A stretch of DNA of 64,000 bases, taken from contig NZ_JAIQYY010000008.1 in the NCBI RefSeq assembly GCF_020181035.1, positions 219,229 to 283,228 on the forward strand. Reading direction: 5' to 3'. Below are positions 37,676 through 45,249 of the stretch, in pieces. Position 1 is the first letter of the stretch; every line of letters starts with the position of its first letter. The notes beneath the pieces are model-generated. The model saw only the letters and a program-made list of their open reading frames with translations. It did no database searches and was not told where the DNA came from. Made by a program: the position numbers and the translations under genes. The stretch comes from Streptomyces sp. CoH27. Lineage in GTDB: Bacteria; Actinomycetota; Actinomycetes; Streptomycetales; Streptomycetaceae.

Positions 37676-39015
37676 GCGTCCCCTTCGCTCGCGGCGGCCG
37701 GCACCGGCAGGAACACCGTCACCTCGTAACCCCCGTCGTCCGTCGGGCCCGCCGTCATCTCGCCGTTCAGCATCGAGACCCGCTCCCGCATGCCCGTGAT
37801 GCCGTGCCCGGCGCCCGGTGAGGGCTTGATCAGGTGGGGCGCGGGCGGAGCGGCGTTGACCATGCGCAGGCCCAGGCCGCCCAGAACATAGCCGATCTCC
37901 ACGCGGGCGCTCGCCCCCGGTGCGTGCCGCAGGGTGTTGCTGAGGGCCTCCTGAACCATGCGGTACGCCGACAGCTCCACCCCCTGCGGGAGTTCACGGA
38001 CCGCGCCCGTCACCACCTTGTCCACGGTCAGCCCGGCCTCGCGCACATTGGCCAGCAGCGCGTCCAGATCGGCGAGCGTGGGCTGCGGGGCGTCCGGGGC
38101 CTCGTAGTCCTCCGCGCGGACCACGCCCAGGACCCGGCGCAGCTCGGTCAGGGCCGCCACCGCGTTCTCCCGGATGGTGGCGAACGCCTTCTCCAGCTCC
38201 GGCGGCGGATTCTCCACCCGGTACGGCGCGGCCTCCGCCTGGATCGCGACCACCGACATGTGGTGGGCGACCACGTCGTGCAGTTCGCGGGCGATCGTCG
38301 TGCGCTCCTCCAGCAGGGTGCGGCGAGAGCGTTCGTGCGCCGTCACCGTCTGCTGCACGGTCATGTCCTGCTGGGCCTGCTTGCGTATGTGCCGGACCGT
38401 GACGATCAGCAGGATCAGCGCCGACAGGATCAGCATCGGGGCGGTGTCGGAGCCGAACCTGCCGCGGCCGAGGAGTATGTCGGCGAAGAGGCCGAACAAT
38501 GCGGTCAGCACCCACATCCAGGCCGCCGTGCGCGGGCGGGTGCGCAGCGCGACGATCGTCATCACCAGCAGATGGGAGACGAAGCTGCCCGGCAGCCATG
38601 GCCAGCTGCCGTCGGCGGTACCGATCACGGACATGACGACCGTGGCCGCCAGCGACGCCCAGAACGCGCCCACCGGACGCACCAGGGTCAGCAGGACCGG
38701 CACCAGCGCGAGCAGCCCGCACAGCAGGGCCCTCACGGGCGCCTCCTCGTCCGTGAAGGCGAGGAACATGGCCACCGCGGCGCCGAGGCCCACCAGTACA
38801 TGCGGGGTCCAGACTCCGTAGGACCGTATCCGGCCCGACGGATGCCCCGGCGAGCCGGCCTCGGCCCGCCGGGGCAGCGGGTCGTAGGCGAAGGCGTCCT
38901 CGAACATCTCCTGGCGCAGCCCCCGCAGGGCCTCCGCCGCGAGCCGCAGCTCCGGGCTGCGCGGCCGCCCGGCCGGGCCCGGCGGTGTCGTCTGCGTGTG
39001 CGTCGTCTCGGTCAC
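37672..39015 (-). CDS. HisKA_3 sensor histidine kinase (system 1)
   Basis: This 447-residue membrane kinase has a hydrophobic N-terminal sensor of about five or six helices (residues ~70-205), then the dimerisation/His box ARELHDVVAHHMSVVAIQ and a HATPase domain ending in GHGITGMRERV. The small extracytoplasmic loops suggest sensing within the membrane, as in DesK or LiaS. The GTG at 39015 is used. The conserved 39-bp element at 39060-39098 lies 45 bases upstream. It is translationally coupled to the response regulator. Confidence 0.94.
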   Translation of the reverse strand: MTETTHTQTTPPGPAGRPRSPELRLAAEALRGLRQEMFEDAFAYDPLPRRAEAGSPGHPSGRIRSYGVWTPHVLVGLGAAVAMFLAFTDEEAPVRALLCGLLALVPVLLTLVRPVGAFWASLAATVVMSVIGTADGSWPWLPGSFVSHLLVMTIVALRTRPRTAAWMWVLTALFGLFADILLGRGRFGSDTAPMLILSALILLIVTVRHIRKQAQQDMTVQQTVTAHERSRRTLLEERTTIARELHDVVAHHMSVVAIQAEAAPYRVENPPPELEKAFATIRENAVAALTELRRVLGVVRAEDYEAPDAPQPTLADLDALLANVREAGLTVDKVVTGAVRELPQGVELSAYRMVQEALSNTLRHAPGASARVEIGYVLGGLGLRMVNAAPPAPHLIKPSPGAGHGITGMRERVSMLNGEMTAGPTDDGGYEVTVFLPVPAAASEGDA

Positions 39016-39059
39016 GTACAGAACGGTAGGCCGGGCCCGGGGCCGCGGTCGTCCCCTTG

Positions 39060-39098
39060 GAGAGGGGTCCTTGGGGGTCCCTCTCAGGTACTACGGGT
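39060..39098 (-). promoter_or_regulatory. 39-bp conserved element, copy 1 (upstream of system 1)
   Basis: This copy aligns without gaps to 44078-44116 with 33 of 39 identical. Arms GAGAGGG and CCCTCTC flank 12 bases and are followed by CAGGTACTACGGGT-type sequence. Four of the six differences are paired changes that keep the arms complementary. It probably controls the kinase gene starting at 39015. It may act as DNA operator or as RNA hairpin. Confidence 0.75.
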
Positions 39099-39120
39099 CT
39101 TCGGGGGCGCGGACCCGTAG
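39091..39120. terminator. inverted repeat between the two two-component operons
   Basis: Perfect 9-bp arms, CTACGGGTC and GACCCGTAG, are separated by 12 bases. The repeat lies 30 bases after the end of the system 2 operon and overlaps the right end of the 39-bp element. It may terminate that operon and/or take part in control of system 1. Confidence 0.55.
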
Positions 39121-39149
39121 GTGCCGGCGGGGCTGTGCCGGGCGGCCGG

Positions 39150-39833
39150 TCAGCGGGCGCCGCCCGGGCGGACCAGGCCCGACTCGAAGGCGAAGACCGC
39201 CGCCTGGGTGCGGTCCCTGAGCCCCAGCTTCACCAGGATCCGGCCGACGTGCGTCTTCACGGTCTGCTCGGCCACGACCAGCCGCTCGGCGATCTCCGCG
39301 TTCGACAGGCCCTGCGCGATCAGCGCCAGCACCTCCGTCTCCCGTTCCGTCAGATCACCGACGCGCTGCTTGAGCGGGGCCCGGCCGCCGCCGTCCAGCT
39401 GGGAGAACTGGGCGATCAGGCGCCGGGTGATGCCGGGCGCGAGCAGGGCGTCGCCCGCGGCCACCACCCGGACCGCCTCGGCCAGTTTGTCCGCCGAGGC
39501 GTCCTTGAGCAGGAAGCCGGAGGCACCGGCCCGCAGCGCCTCGTACACGTACTCGTCCAGGTCGAAGGTGGTCAGCACGAGCACCTTGACGGCGGGATGC
39601 TCCACCGTGATCCGCTGGGTCGCCTCCAGGCCGCCCATCTCGGGCATCCGGATGTCCATCAGCACGACGTCCGGGGCCAGTTCGGCGGTCCGGGCGATCG
39701 CGGCCCGCCCGTCCACCGCGTCCCCGACCACCTGGATGTCGGGCTGGGTGTTGAGCAGCACGGTGAAACCCTGCCGGACCATCTCCTGGTCGTCGGCGAT
39801 GAGTACACGGATGGTGCCGGCACCGCTCGTCAT
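39150..39833 (-). CDS. NarL/DesR-type response regulator (system 2)
   Basis: This 227-residue protein has the same layout as system 1: receiver with phosphoacceptor D60 (VLMDIRMPEMGG), Lys in FLLKDASADK, and LuxR-type helix-turn-helix (LTERETEVLALIAQGLSN). The DNA-contacting helix region (AERLVVAEQTVKTHVGRIL) differs from system 1 by only a few residues, so the two regulators may read similar sites. It is the last gene of a four-gene unit and overlaps its kinase gene by four bases. Confidence 0.95.
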   Translation of the reverse strand: MTSGAGTIRVLIADDQEMVRQGFTVLLNTQPDIQVVGDAVDGRAAIARTAELAPDVVLMDIRMPEMGGLEATQRITVEHPAVKVLVLTTFDLDEYVYEALRAGASGFLLKDASADKLAEAVRVVAAGDALLAPGITRRLIAQFSQLDGGGRAPLKQRVGDLTERETEVLALIAQGLSNAEIAERLVVAEQTVKTHVGRILVKLGLRDRTQAAVFAFESGLVRPGGAR

Positions 39834-41308
39834 GGGTCCTGTTCTCCTGTCGGTGGCTCGGGGCTGCTGTGCGGCGGAAAGGGCCGTTCGGTGTCCGTCG
39901 GCTTCGGGGTGCCCTCGCGCGGCAGGAACGCCGTCACCCGGAAGCCGCCGCGCCGGTCGCCCATCGCGACGACATGCCCGCCGAGCATCGCCGCGCGCTC
40001 CCGCATCCCGAGCAGACCGTGGCCGCTGCCGGGGGACGGCGGGGCCGGGCGGCTCGGGCGGGAGTTGGTGATGTCCAGGCAGATCCCGTCCGGATAGTGC
40101 AGGACCTCCACGCTGACCGACGCGCCCGGCGCGTGCCGCAGGACGTTGCTCAGGGCCTCCTGCACGATCCGGTACGCCGACAGCTCCACGCCCGGCGGAT
40201 AGCCGCGCGGCTCGCCGTCCCTCTTCAGGACGACCTCCAGACCGGCCGCCCGGGTGTTCTCGATCAGCGCGTCCAGCCGGGCGAGGTTCGGCTGCGGGGC
40301 GTCGGGGGCCGGGCCGGTGCCGGGGGCGGACAGCCGGTAGGCGTCGTCCAGGGCCTCGGGGTCGCCCGGACCCGCCGACCGCAGCACCCCGAGCACACGG
40401 CGCAGCTCCGTCAGGGCCTCCAGGGCGTTGTTGCGGATCCCCGCCAAGTTCTCCTTGAGCTCGTCGGAGGGGTTCTCCACCAGGTGCGGGGCCACCTGGG
40501 CCTGGATCGAGATCACCGACATGTGGTGGGCGACCACGTCGTGCAGCTCGCGCGCGATACGGCTGCGCTCCTCCAGCAGGGCCCGGCGCGCCCGCTCCTC
40601 CGCGGTGATCGTCGTCTGCTCGACCAGTTCCTTACGGGCCTCGCTCCGGCCGCGCAGGGCCGAGCCGATGACGGCGGCAACGGTGAACAGACCGAAGGCG
40701 GCCATCCCCGTCGGGGAGTAGCGCTGCGCTCCTATGGGGCCTTCGACGACGAAGGTCACCAGGGCGCTCCCGCCGACCGCGGCGACCGTGCCGCGGGGGC
40801 GGACGCGCAGGGCGAGGAGCAGCAGCACGGCCATGTGGGCCAGCAGCGTCGGCGTGGTCCACGGCCAGTTGGGGCCGGGGAGCCGCAGCTGTGCCAGGTT
40901 CTGGCGGGCGAGCAGCGCGGTGAAAGTGGCGGCGGACAGGGACAGGGCCCAGGCAGGGACGGGTCGCCACAGAGCCAGGACGATGGCGGCGGCCTGGAGG
41001 AAGGTGCTCAGGAACGCCACAGCCATGGTGAAGCCGTAGCTGTTGGCCAGCTCCTCCCCGCCGGCGAGAGCGATGCCGAGGGCCAGATAGCCGACGAGGA
41101 CGTAGGTGAGCAGGCGGGCCCAGCGGTACTTCGAGAAGGGCGGCGACTGCGCCGACGGCGCCTCGCCCAGCCAGACCCGGAGGCGGCGTCCGAGGCCGGG
41201 CCCGGCACCGGGGACGGTGGGCGCGGGAGTGGGAGTGGCACCGGCGGAGGGGTGGAACTGATCGAGATCGTGCGGGTCCGCGGGCTTCACGGAGTCAACC
41301 TTAGGCAT
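39830..41308 (-). CDS. HisKA_3 sensor histidine kinase (system 2)
   Basis: This 492-residue kinase has a Pro/Ala-rich cytoplasmic N-terminus, about six membrane segments (residues ~70-215), His box ARELHDVVAHHMSVISIQ and HATPase motif GHGLLGMRERA. It overlaps the acyltransferase gene by eight bases upstream and the response regulator gene by four bases downstream. That tight coupling suggests the sensed state concerns the envelope component made by the acyltransferase and hydrolase. Confidence 0.94.
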   Translation of the reverse strand: MPKVDSVKPADPHDLDQFHPSAGATPTPAPTVPGAGPGLGRRLRVWLGEAPSAQSPPFSKYRWARLLTYVLVGYLALGIALAGGEELANSYGFTMAVAFLSTFLQAAAIVLALWRPVPAWALSLSAATFTALLARQNLAQLRLPGPNWPWTTPTLLAHMAVLLLLALRVRPRGTVAAVGGSALVTFVVEGPIGAQRYSPTGMAAFGLFTVAAVIGSALRGRSEARKELVEQTTITAEERARRALLEERSRIARELHDVVAHHMSVISIQAQVAPHLVENPSDELKENLAGIRNNALEALTELRRVLGVLRSAGPGDPEALDDAYRLSAPGTGPAPDAPQPNLARLDALIENTRAAGLEVVLKRDGEPRGYPPGVELSAYRIVQEALSNVLRHAPGASVSVEVLHYPDGICLDITNSRPSRPAPPSPGSGHGLLGMRERAAMLGGHVVAMGDRRGGFRVTAFLPREGTPKPTDTERPFPPHSSPEPPTGEQDP

Positions 41309-42560
41309 GATGCGGGGACTTCGCTGGCGGCACGTGGCGGCGGACCACGCGCGACGTGCGGTGACGGGGACGGCGGGGACCCTGTTCGTGGTGGCGGAAG
41401 GCCGCCCGGCACAGGGCCAGGACGAGGGTGAAGACGGGGAGCCAGGCGAGGCGGTACGCCACCCAGTCCAGTGAGTCGGGGGCGGTGTGCAGACCGGGCA
41501 GCCGGCCGGCTGTCAGACCGGTCGCCGTCGTGGCCATCATCGCCGTCTGGTGCCAGAGATAGATGGTCATCGCGGAGAGGTTGACGAGGGCCACCGCCGA
41601 CCAGAGCAACGGGCGGGCCATCGCGCGGCGCAGCCGGTCCCGCAGGAGCAGGGCCAGGCCGCACTGGGCCAAGCCGAAGGCGACGGCCGCGAGGGTCGGC
41701 GGGTCGAGGTTGGAGATCTTCGCGCCGGGGACGCCGACCATCGACGCCGGGTAGCCCGCGAAGCCGATGAGCAGCGCCGTGGCCGCCGTACCGCCGAGGA
41801 GGAGGACCCAGGCCGCGCGCCGGCCGTCCAGTTCGCCCCGGGTCCAGGCCGCGCCCAGGGTGTACGGCACGAGCCAGCCCGCCGGGAGGTTCAGCCAGGC
41901 CAGCCAGGAGGGGCCGAGGTGGAGGCCGAAGCGGAGCAGGTCGACATGCAGGACGACGGCCAGCGGCCACAGGGGGTTGAGGCGGGTGAGGAGCGGGGTG
42001 GCGGCGGTCAGGCCGGCGAAGACCAGCAGGAACCACAGCGGGGACAGAGCCAGCTTGAGCAGGGCCTCGATCGTGGCCGGCGGGGTGCCGGTGAGGAGGA
42101 GGGCCAGGGCCGCGACCGCCCACAGGCACAGCAGCGCGGCCACCGGGCGGAGCAGGCGGGCCAGCCGCGCCCGCAGCCAGGCGCCGTAGCCCTCGCCTCG
42201 CGCGCGGGCAGAGGCGAGGCTGCGGGTCGCCACATGGCCGCCGACCAGGAAGAACACGGCCAGGGTCTGGAACAGCCAGGAGATCGGGGCCAGCCAGGGC
42301 ATGTGCTGGAGCGGGCTGGTGGTGTGCAGGCCGCCGTCCTTGGCGACCAGCGCGGTCACCAGCCAGTGGCCGAGGACGACACCGAGGATCGCGAAGGCCC
42401 GCAGGGCGTCGACCGCTCGGTCCCGGTCGGCGGGGGTGACGGAGTCGACCTGGTGCGCGGTACGGCGCAGGGCGTGCAGGGGGTGGAGCGGACGGAGAAA
42501 GTGGCGGTGAGGGGTGTGGGTCCGGGTGTGGACGGTGTGGAGTACGGCGGGCTCAGACAC
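41301..42560 (-). CDS. acyltransferase family (AT3) membrane protein
   Basis: This 419-residue protein has ten or more membrane segments and the acyltransferase-3 signature at the start of the first helix (RAVDALRAFAILGVVLGHW, with the catalytic His). VFFLVGGHVA follows in the next helices. AT3 proteins acetylate or acylate cell-envelope sugars or secondary products. The start overlaps the hydrolase stop by eight bases, and the end overlaps the kinase gene by eight, so four genes are coupled. The substrate is unknown. Confidence 0.9.
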   Translation of the reverse strand: MSEPAVLHTVHTRTHTPHRHFLRPLHPLHALRRTAHQVDSVTPADRDRAVDALRAFAILGVVLGHWLVTALVAKDGGLHTTSPLQHMPWLAPISWLFQTLAVFFLVGGHVATRSLASARARGEGYGAWLRARLARLLRPVAALLCLWAVAALALLLTGTPPATIEALLKLALSPLWFLLVFAGLTAATPLLTRLNPLWPLAVVLHVDLLRFGLHLGPSWLAWLNLPAGWLVPYTLGAAWTRGELDGRRAAWVLLLGGTAATALLIGFAGYPASMVGVPGAKISNLDPPTLAAVAFGLAQCGLALLLRDRLRRAMARPLLWSAVALVNLSAMTIYLWHQTAMMATTATGLTAGRLPGLHTAPDSLDWVAYRLAWLPVFTLVLALCRAAFRHHEQGPRRPRHRTSRVVRRHVPPAKSPHHA

Positions 42561-43992
42561 GGGTCACCTCCGAGGTCTCGCCGAGGGTGATCCGGGCCAG
42601 GTTGGCGAGGGAGGCCGAGCCCGGGGTGAAGTAGCCGCTGTGCTGGGCGCCGGCCGCGTCGAAGACCCGGGCGCCGAAGGCGGGGGAGACCGGGTCGGTG
42701 CCGAAGCCGAGGGTGGTGCCGAAGAGACCGACGCGGACGTGCGGGACGTGCGCCACCCAGTCGTCGCTGCCGCGGGCGGCCCAGACGCGGGCGCGGGCGT
42801 GCAGGCCGGCGGCGGAGTCCGCGCCGGTGCCGGGGCTGCCGACCAGGGCGATGTCGTCGGCGTCCAGGCCGGGGGCGGCCCGGCCGCAGACGACCGAGCC
42901 GTAGGAGTGGCAGAGCAGGGAGAGGTGTGCGCCCGGCTCGGTCGCGGCGCGCAGGTCTCGTACGAAGGCACGCAGGTGGGGGGCGGCTTCGTCGGCTCGG
43001 GTGGTCGTGGTGACCGTGGTGCTGACCGTGGCCGGGGTCGCGTAGCCGAGCCAGGCGATGACGGCGACGCGGATGCCGTGGGGGGCGCGATGGGTGAGGT
43101 CCGTGTACAGGGCCGCGGCGGCCTTGTGGAAGCGGGCGTAGGTGTCCAGCGAGGTGTCCGAACCGGGGACCAGTACGGCGATGTGGCCGGCGTGCGCCAG
43201 GTCGCCGAGCACCTCCGTGGCCTGGCCGGCGCCCCGGCCGTCGAAGGTGAGGAGCGTGCGGGCCGGGGCGGCGAGCGCGCGGTCGGCGGCGGCACGGTGG
43301 CTGTCCCCGTGGGCCGCGGCCATCCGGGCGGCCTGGGCCGCGTCGGCTCGGTTCGCCGCGTAGGTGGAGTGGAGGGTGGCCGCCGTGAGCGCGGGGAGAC
43401 GGGCGGGCCGGGGGGCCGGTATCCCGGGATGCGTGGTGGCGGCGGAGAGGGCGGAGAGGGGGGCCGCGATGGCGGTGACGAGCAGGGCGGCGAACAACGC
43501 GCGAACGCATCCGCGGGCCCGGCCGCTTCGCTTGCCGACCCGCACCCCCCGTGACGCTTTCGTCGCCGGGCGCGGGTGGCCCTGGCGGGGGGCCATCGCC
43601 GCCGGCGGCTGCGGGTGAGGGGAAGGGGTGGCGGAGGGGCGATCGTCGATCGTCGCCGGGTGCGGGTGGCCCTGGTGAAGGGCCTTCGCCGCCGGCGGCT
43701 GCGGGTGAGGGGAAGGGGTGGCGGAGGGGCGATCGTCGATCGTCGCCGGGTGCGGGTGGCCCTGGTGGGGCAGATGCGCCGTCGGCGGCTGCGGACGCGA
43801 GGACGGGGACTGCGTGTCGGGTGTCGTGTGCGGGTCCGTTGTGGCTGGTCGCTCCCCCGAGCTCTCGACTTCGTTCGAGCAGGGAGGCCCCCCCATCGCG
43901 GCGGAGCCGTACAGGGATACAGCCCCGCGCCCCTCACGGGGCCCATCCACCGCCGGCATCTGCTGGTGGGCCCGGTGCCCGGTGTGCCCCAT
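42553..43992 (-). CDS. DUF1023 alpha/beta hydrolase with repeat-derived N-terminus
   Basis: This 479-residue hydrolase is probably secreted or membrane-tethered. The DUF1023 catalytic region is C-terminal: nucleophile motif LCHSYGSVV, LVPGSDTSLDTYARFH upstream, and a late His in QHSGYFTPG. A hydrophobic segment (ALFAALLVTAIAAPLSAL) near residue 165 looks like a signal or anchor but is preceded by ~160 unusual residues. About 35 come from a dispersed intergenic repeat and ~80 from a 30-residue tandem repeat rich in His, Pro and Gln. The ATG at 43992 has AAAGGAAG upstream; an ATG at 44022 is less well supported. It is the first gene of the four-gene system 2 operon. Confidence 0.85.
   Translation of the reverse strand: MGHTGHRAHQQMPAVDGPREGRGAVSLYGSAAMGGPPCSNEVESSGERPATTDPHTTPDTQSPSSRPQPPTAHLPHQGHPHPATIDDRPSATPSPHPQPPAAKALHQGHPHPATIDDRPSATPSPHPQPPAAMAPRQGHPRPATKASRGVRVGKRSGRARGCVRALFAALLVTAIAAPLSALSAATTHPGIPAPRPARLPALTAATLHSTYAANRADAAQAARMAAAHGDSHRAAADRALAAPARTLLTFDGRGAGQATEVLGDLAHAGHIAVLVPGSDTSLDTYARFHKAAAALYTDLTHRAPHGIRVAVIAWLGYATPATVSTTVTTTTRADEAAPHLRAFVRDLRAATEPGAHLSLLCHSYGSVVCGRAAPGLDADDIALVGSPGTGADSAAGLHARARVWAARGSDDWVAHVPHVRVGLFGTTLGFGTDPVSPAFGARVFDAAGAQHSGYFTPGSASLANLARITLGETSEVTRV
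43561..43800. repeat. 90-bp in-frame tandem repeat, 2.7 units
   Basis: Units start at 43561, 43651 and 43741 (the last is 60 bases long). The first two differ at only a handful of positions. Each unit encodes 30 residues with HPHPATIDDRPSATPSPHP at its core. All lie inside the DUF1023 hydrolase frame and keep it open. Confidence 0.95.
43846..43942. repeat. dispersed intergenic-type repeat, copy 2, inside a gene
   Basis: This copy matches the one at 20249-20337 (GGTCGCTCCCCC, TCTCGACTTCG, ATCGCGGCGG, CAGCCCCGCGCCCCTCA) and carries the outer GTTGTGGCTGGTCGC flank known from streptomycete spacers. Here it falls within the 5' coding part of the DUF1023 hydrolase gene, where it is read through in frame. 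Confidence 0.8.
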
Positions 43993-44077
43993 GGTCGGCT
44001 TCCTTTCAGAATGCCCGGCCATCGGGCTCTTCTGGCAAGGAAGTTATGGAGCGGAGCGTGTCGTCGGCGTCCCGCCT

Positions 44078-44116
44078 GAGAGCTGTCCTGCGGGGTAGCT
44101 CTCAGGTACTACGGGT
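44078..44116 (-). promoter_or_regulatory. 39-bp conserved element, copy 2 (upstream of system 2 operon)
   Basis: See 39060-39098. The arms here are GAGAGCT and AGCTCTC, and they extend to a perfect 10-bp inverted repeat (44075-44084 with 44097-44106). The element lies 86 bases before the hydrolase ATG at 43992. The identical 18-base right end is CTCTCAGGTACTACGGGT. Confidence 0.75.
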
Positions 44117-44157
44117 ATGACCGGGGCGGTCCCCGAGGTGCTCCCCCTGAGACGGGG

Positions 44158-45057
44158 TCACCAGGCCAGTTGGGCGATCTCCTCCGCCACCACCGCGCAC
44201 GCGTCCGCGGCCGGGTCGATCAGGGGGAAGTGGCCCACGTCCTCCAGCAGGGTAAGGCCCACCACCTCGCCCGCCTTCGCCGCCGCGTCCGCGTACGACT
44301 CGGCCACCGCGTGCGGTACGACCAGGTCCGTACGGCCCTGGACCAGCGTCGTCGCGATGCCCGTCGGGAGCAGAAGGACGGGGTCGGCGTACGGGCGGCG
44401 GCCGGGGAAGGTGTCGTGGCCGCCCAGGAGTTGCAGGCTCGCGTTGCCGCAGACGTCCAGTTTCTCCGCCACCTCGAAGTCCGCGATGGGGGCCAGGGCG
44501 ACGACGCCCCGCAGGGGTGCCGGGCCCGCCGTGCGCCACGGGGCGTCCGCCGGGAGGCAGTGCCGGGCCGCCGCCCACAGCGCCAGGTGGCCGCCCGCCG
44601 AGTGGCCCGTCAGCACCATGCGGCGCGGGTCGGCCTGCGGAAGCGCCGTACGCACGAGATCCGGCAGGGCGTCCAGGGCGGCCGCCACGTCGTCGAAGGT
44701 CTCCGGCCAGCGGCCGGCCGGAGGGACGGTCTCGCCCGTGTTCTGCTCGGGGATCAGGGACGACGAGGGCTCACCGCCGCGCCGGTACTCCACGTTGGCC
44801 ACCGCGAAACCCCTACGGGCCAGGTAGTCCGCGAACGGCGTGATGTGCCGCCGGTCGTACCGGGCCCGCCACGCGCCCCCGTGCAGGACCACCACCAGCG
44901 GAGCGGAGACGTCCTGGTCGGACCGCGGTGCGTAGAAGTCGATCACCTGGTCGGGGTGGTCACCGTAGGCGGAGCTGACGTCGGGGTCGACCGGGGAGTG
45001 CGAGAAGGCCGACTCCTCTTCGGCGGCGGCGCGGGCTGCTGCGGCGTCGTCCGGCAT
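44158..45057 (-). CDS. alpha/beta hydrolase, candidate kynurenine formamidase
   Basis: This 299-residue cytoplasmic alpha/beta hydrolase has an N-terminal oxyanion motif HGGAW (VVVLHGGAWRARYDRRHI), the nucleophile elbow LTGHSAGGHLALWA, an Asp in QGRTDLVVP and the His in DVGHFPLI. HGGxW plus GHSAGG is the pattern of AFMID-type arylformamidases. It lies 192 bases downstream of kynureninase and tryptophan 2,3-dioxygenase genes on the same strand, so hydrolysis of N-formylkynurenine is a reasonable inference. A hairpin in the gap suggests it may have its own transcript. Confidence 0.85.
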   Translation of the reverse strand: MPDDAAAARAAAEEESAFSHSPVDPDVSSAYGDHPDQVIDFYAPRSDQDVSAPLVVVLHGGAWRARYDRRHITPFADYLARRGFAVANVEYRRGGEPSSSLIPEQNTGETVPPAGRWPETFDDVAAALDALPDLVRTALPQADPRRMVLTGHSAGGHLALWAAARHCLPADAPWRTAGPAPLRGVVALAPIADFEVAEKLDVCGNASLQLLGGHDTFPGRRPYADPVLLLPTGIATTLVQGRTDLVVPHAVAESYADAAAKAGEVVGLTLLEDVGHFPLIDPAADACAVVAEEIAQLAW

Positions 45058-45208
45058 GCTCCAACCTCTCAGTGATGGAACGTGTTTGGCGTGTGGCGGA
45101 CCAGATGGGGAACTTCTCGTTCACCTTGGCGGGGACGGTATCAGGCCAGTGACGTGCGCGGACATGGGGATGTGACGGAGGGTGAGGGAAAACGGTTCTG
45201 TGTGGGCC

Positions 45209-45241
45209 CTGGGGGAGAGACCTGACCGGCCGCTCCCCCAG
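45209..45241 (-). terminator. hairpin after the kynureninase gene
   Basis: CTGGGGGAG pairs with CTCCCCCAG (9 bp) around 15 bases, eight bases after the kynureninase stop on the minus strand. It is a probable terminator of the TDO-kynureninase unit. Confidence 0.65.
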
Positions 45242-45249
45242 AGCTCCCG

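Noticed and set aside
43561..43800. CRISPR-like repeat array
   Set aside because: The units are contiguous 90-bp tandem copies with no unique spacers, and no cas genes are present.
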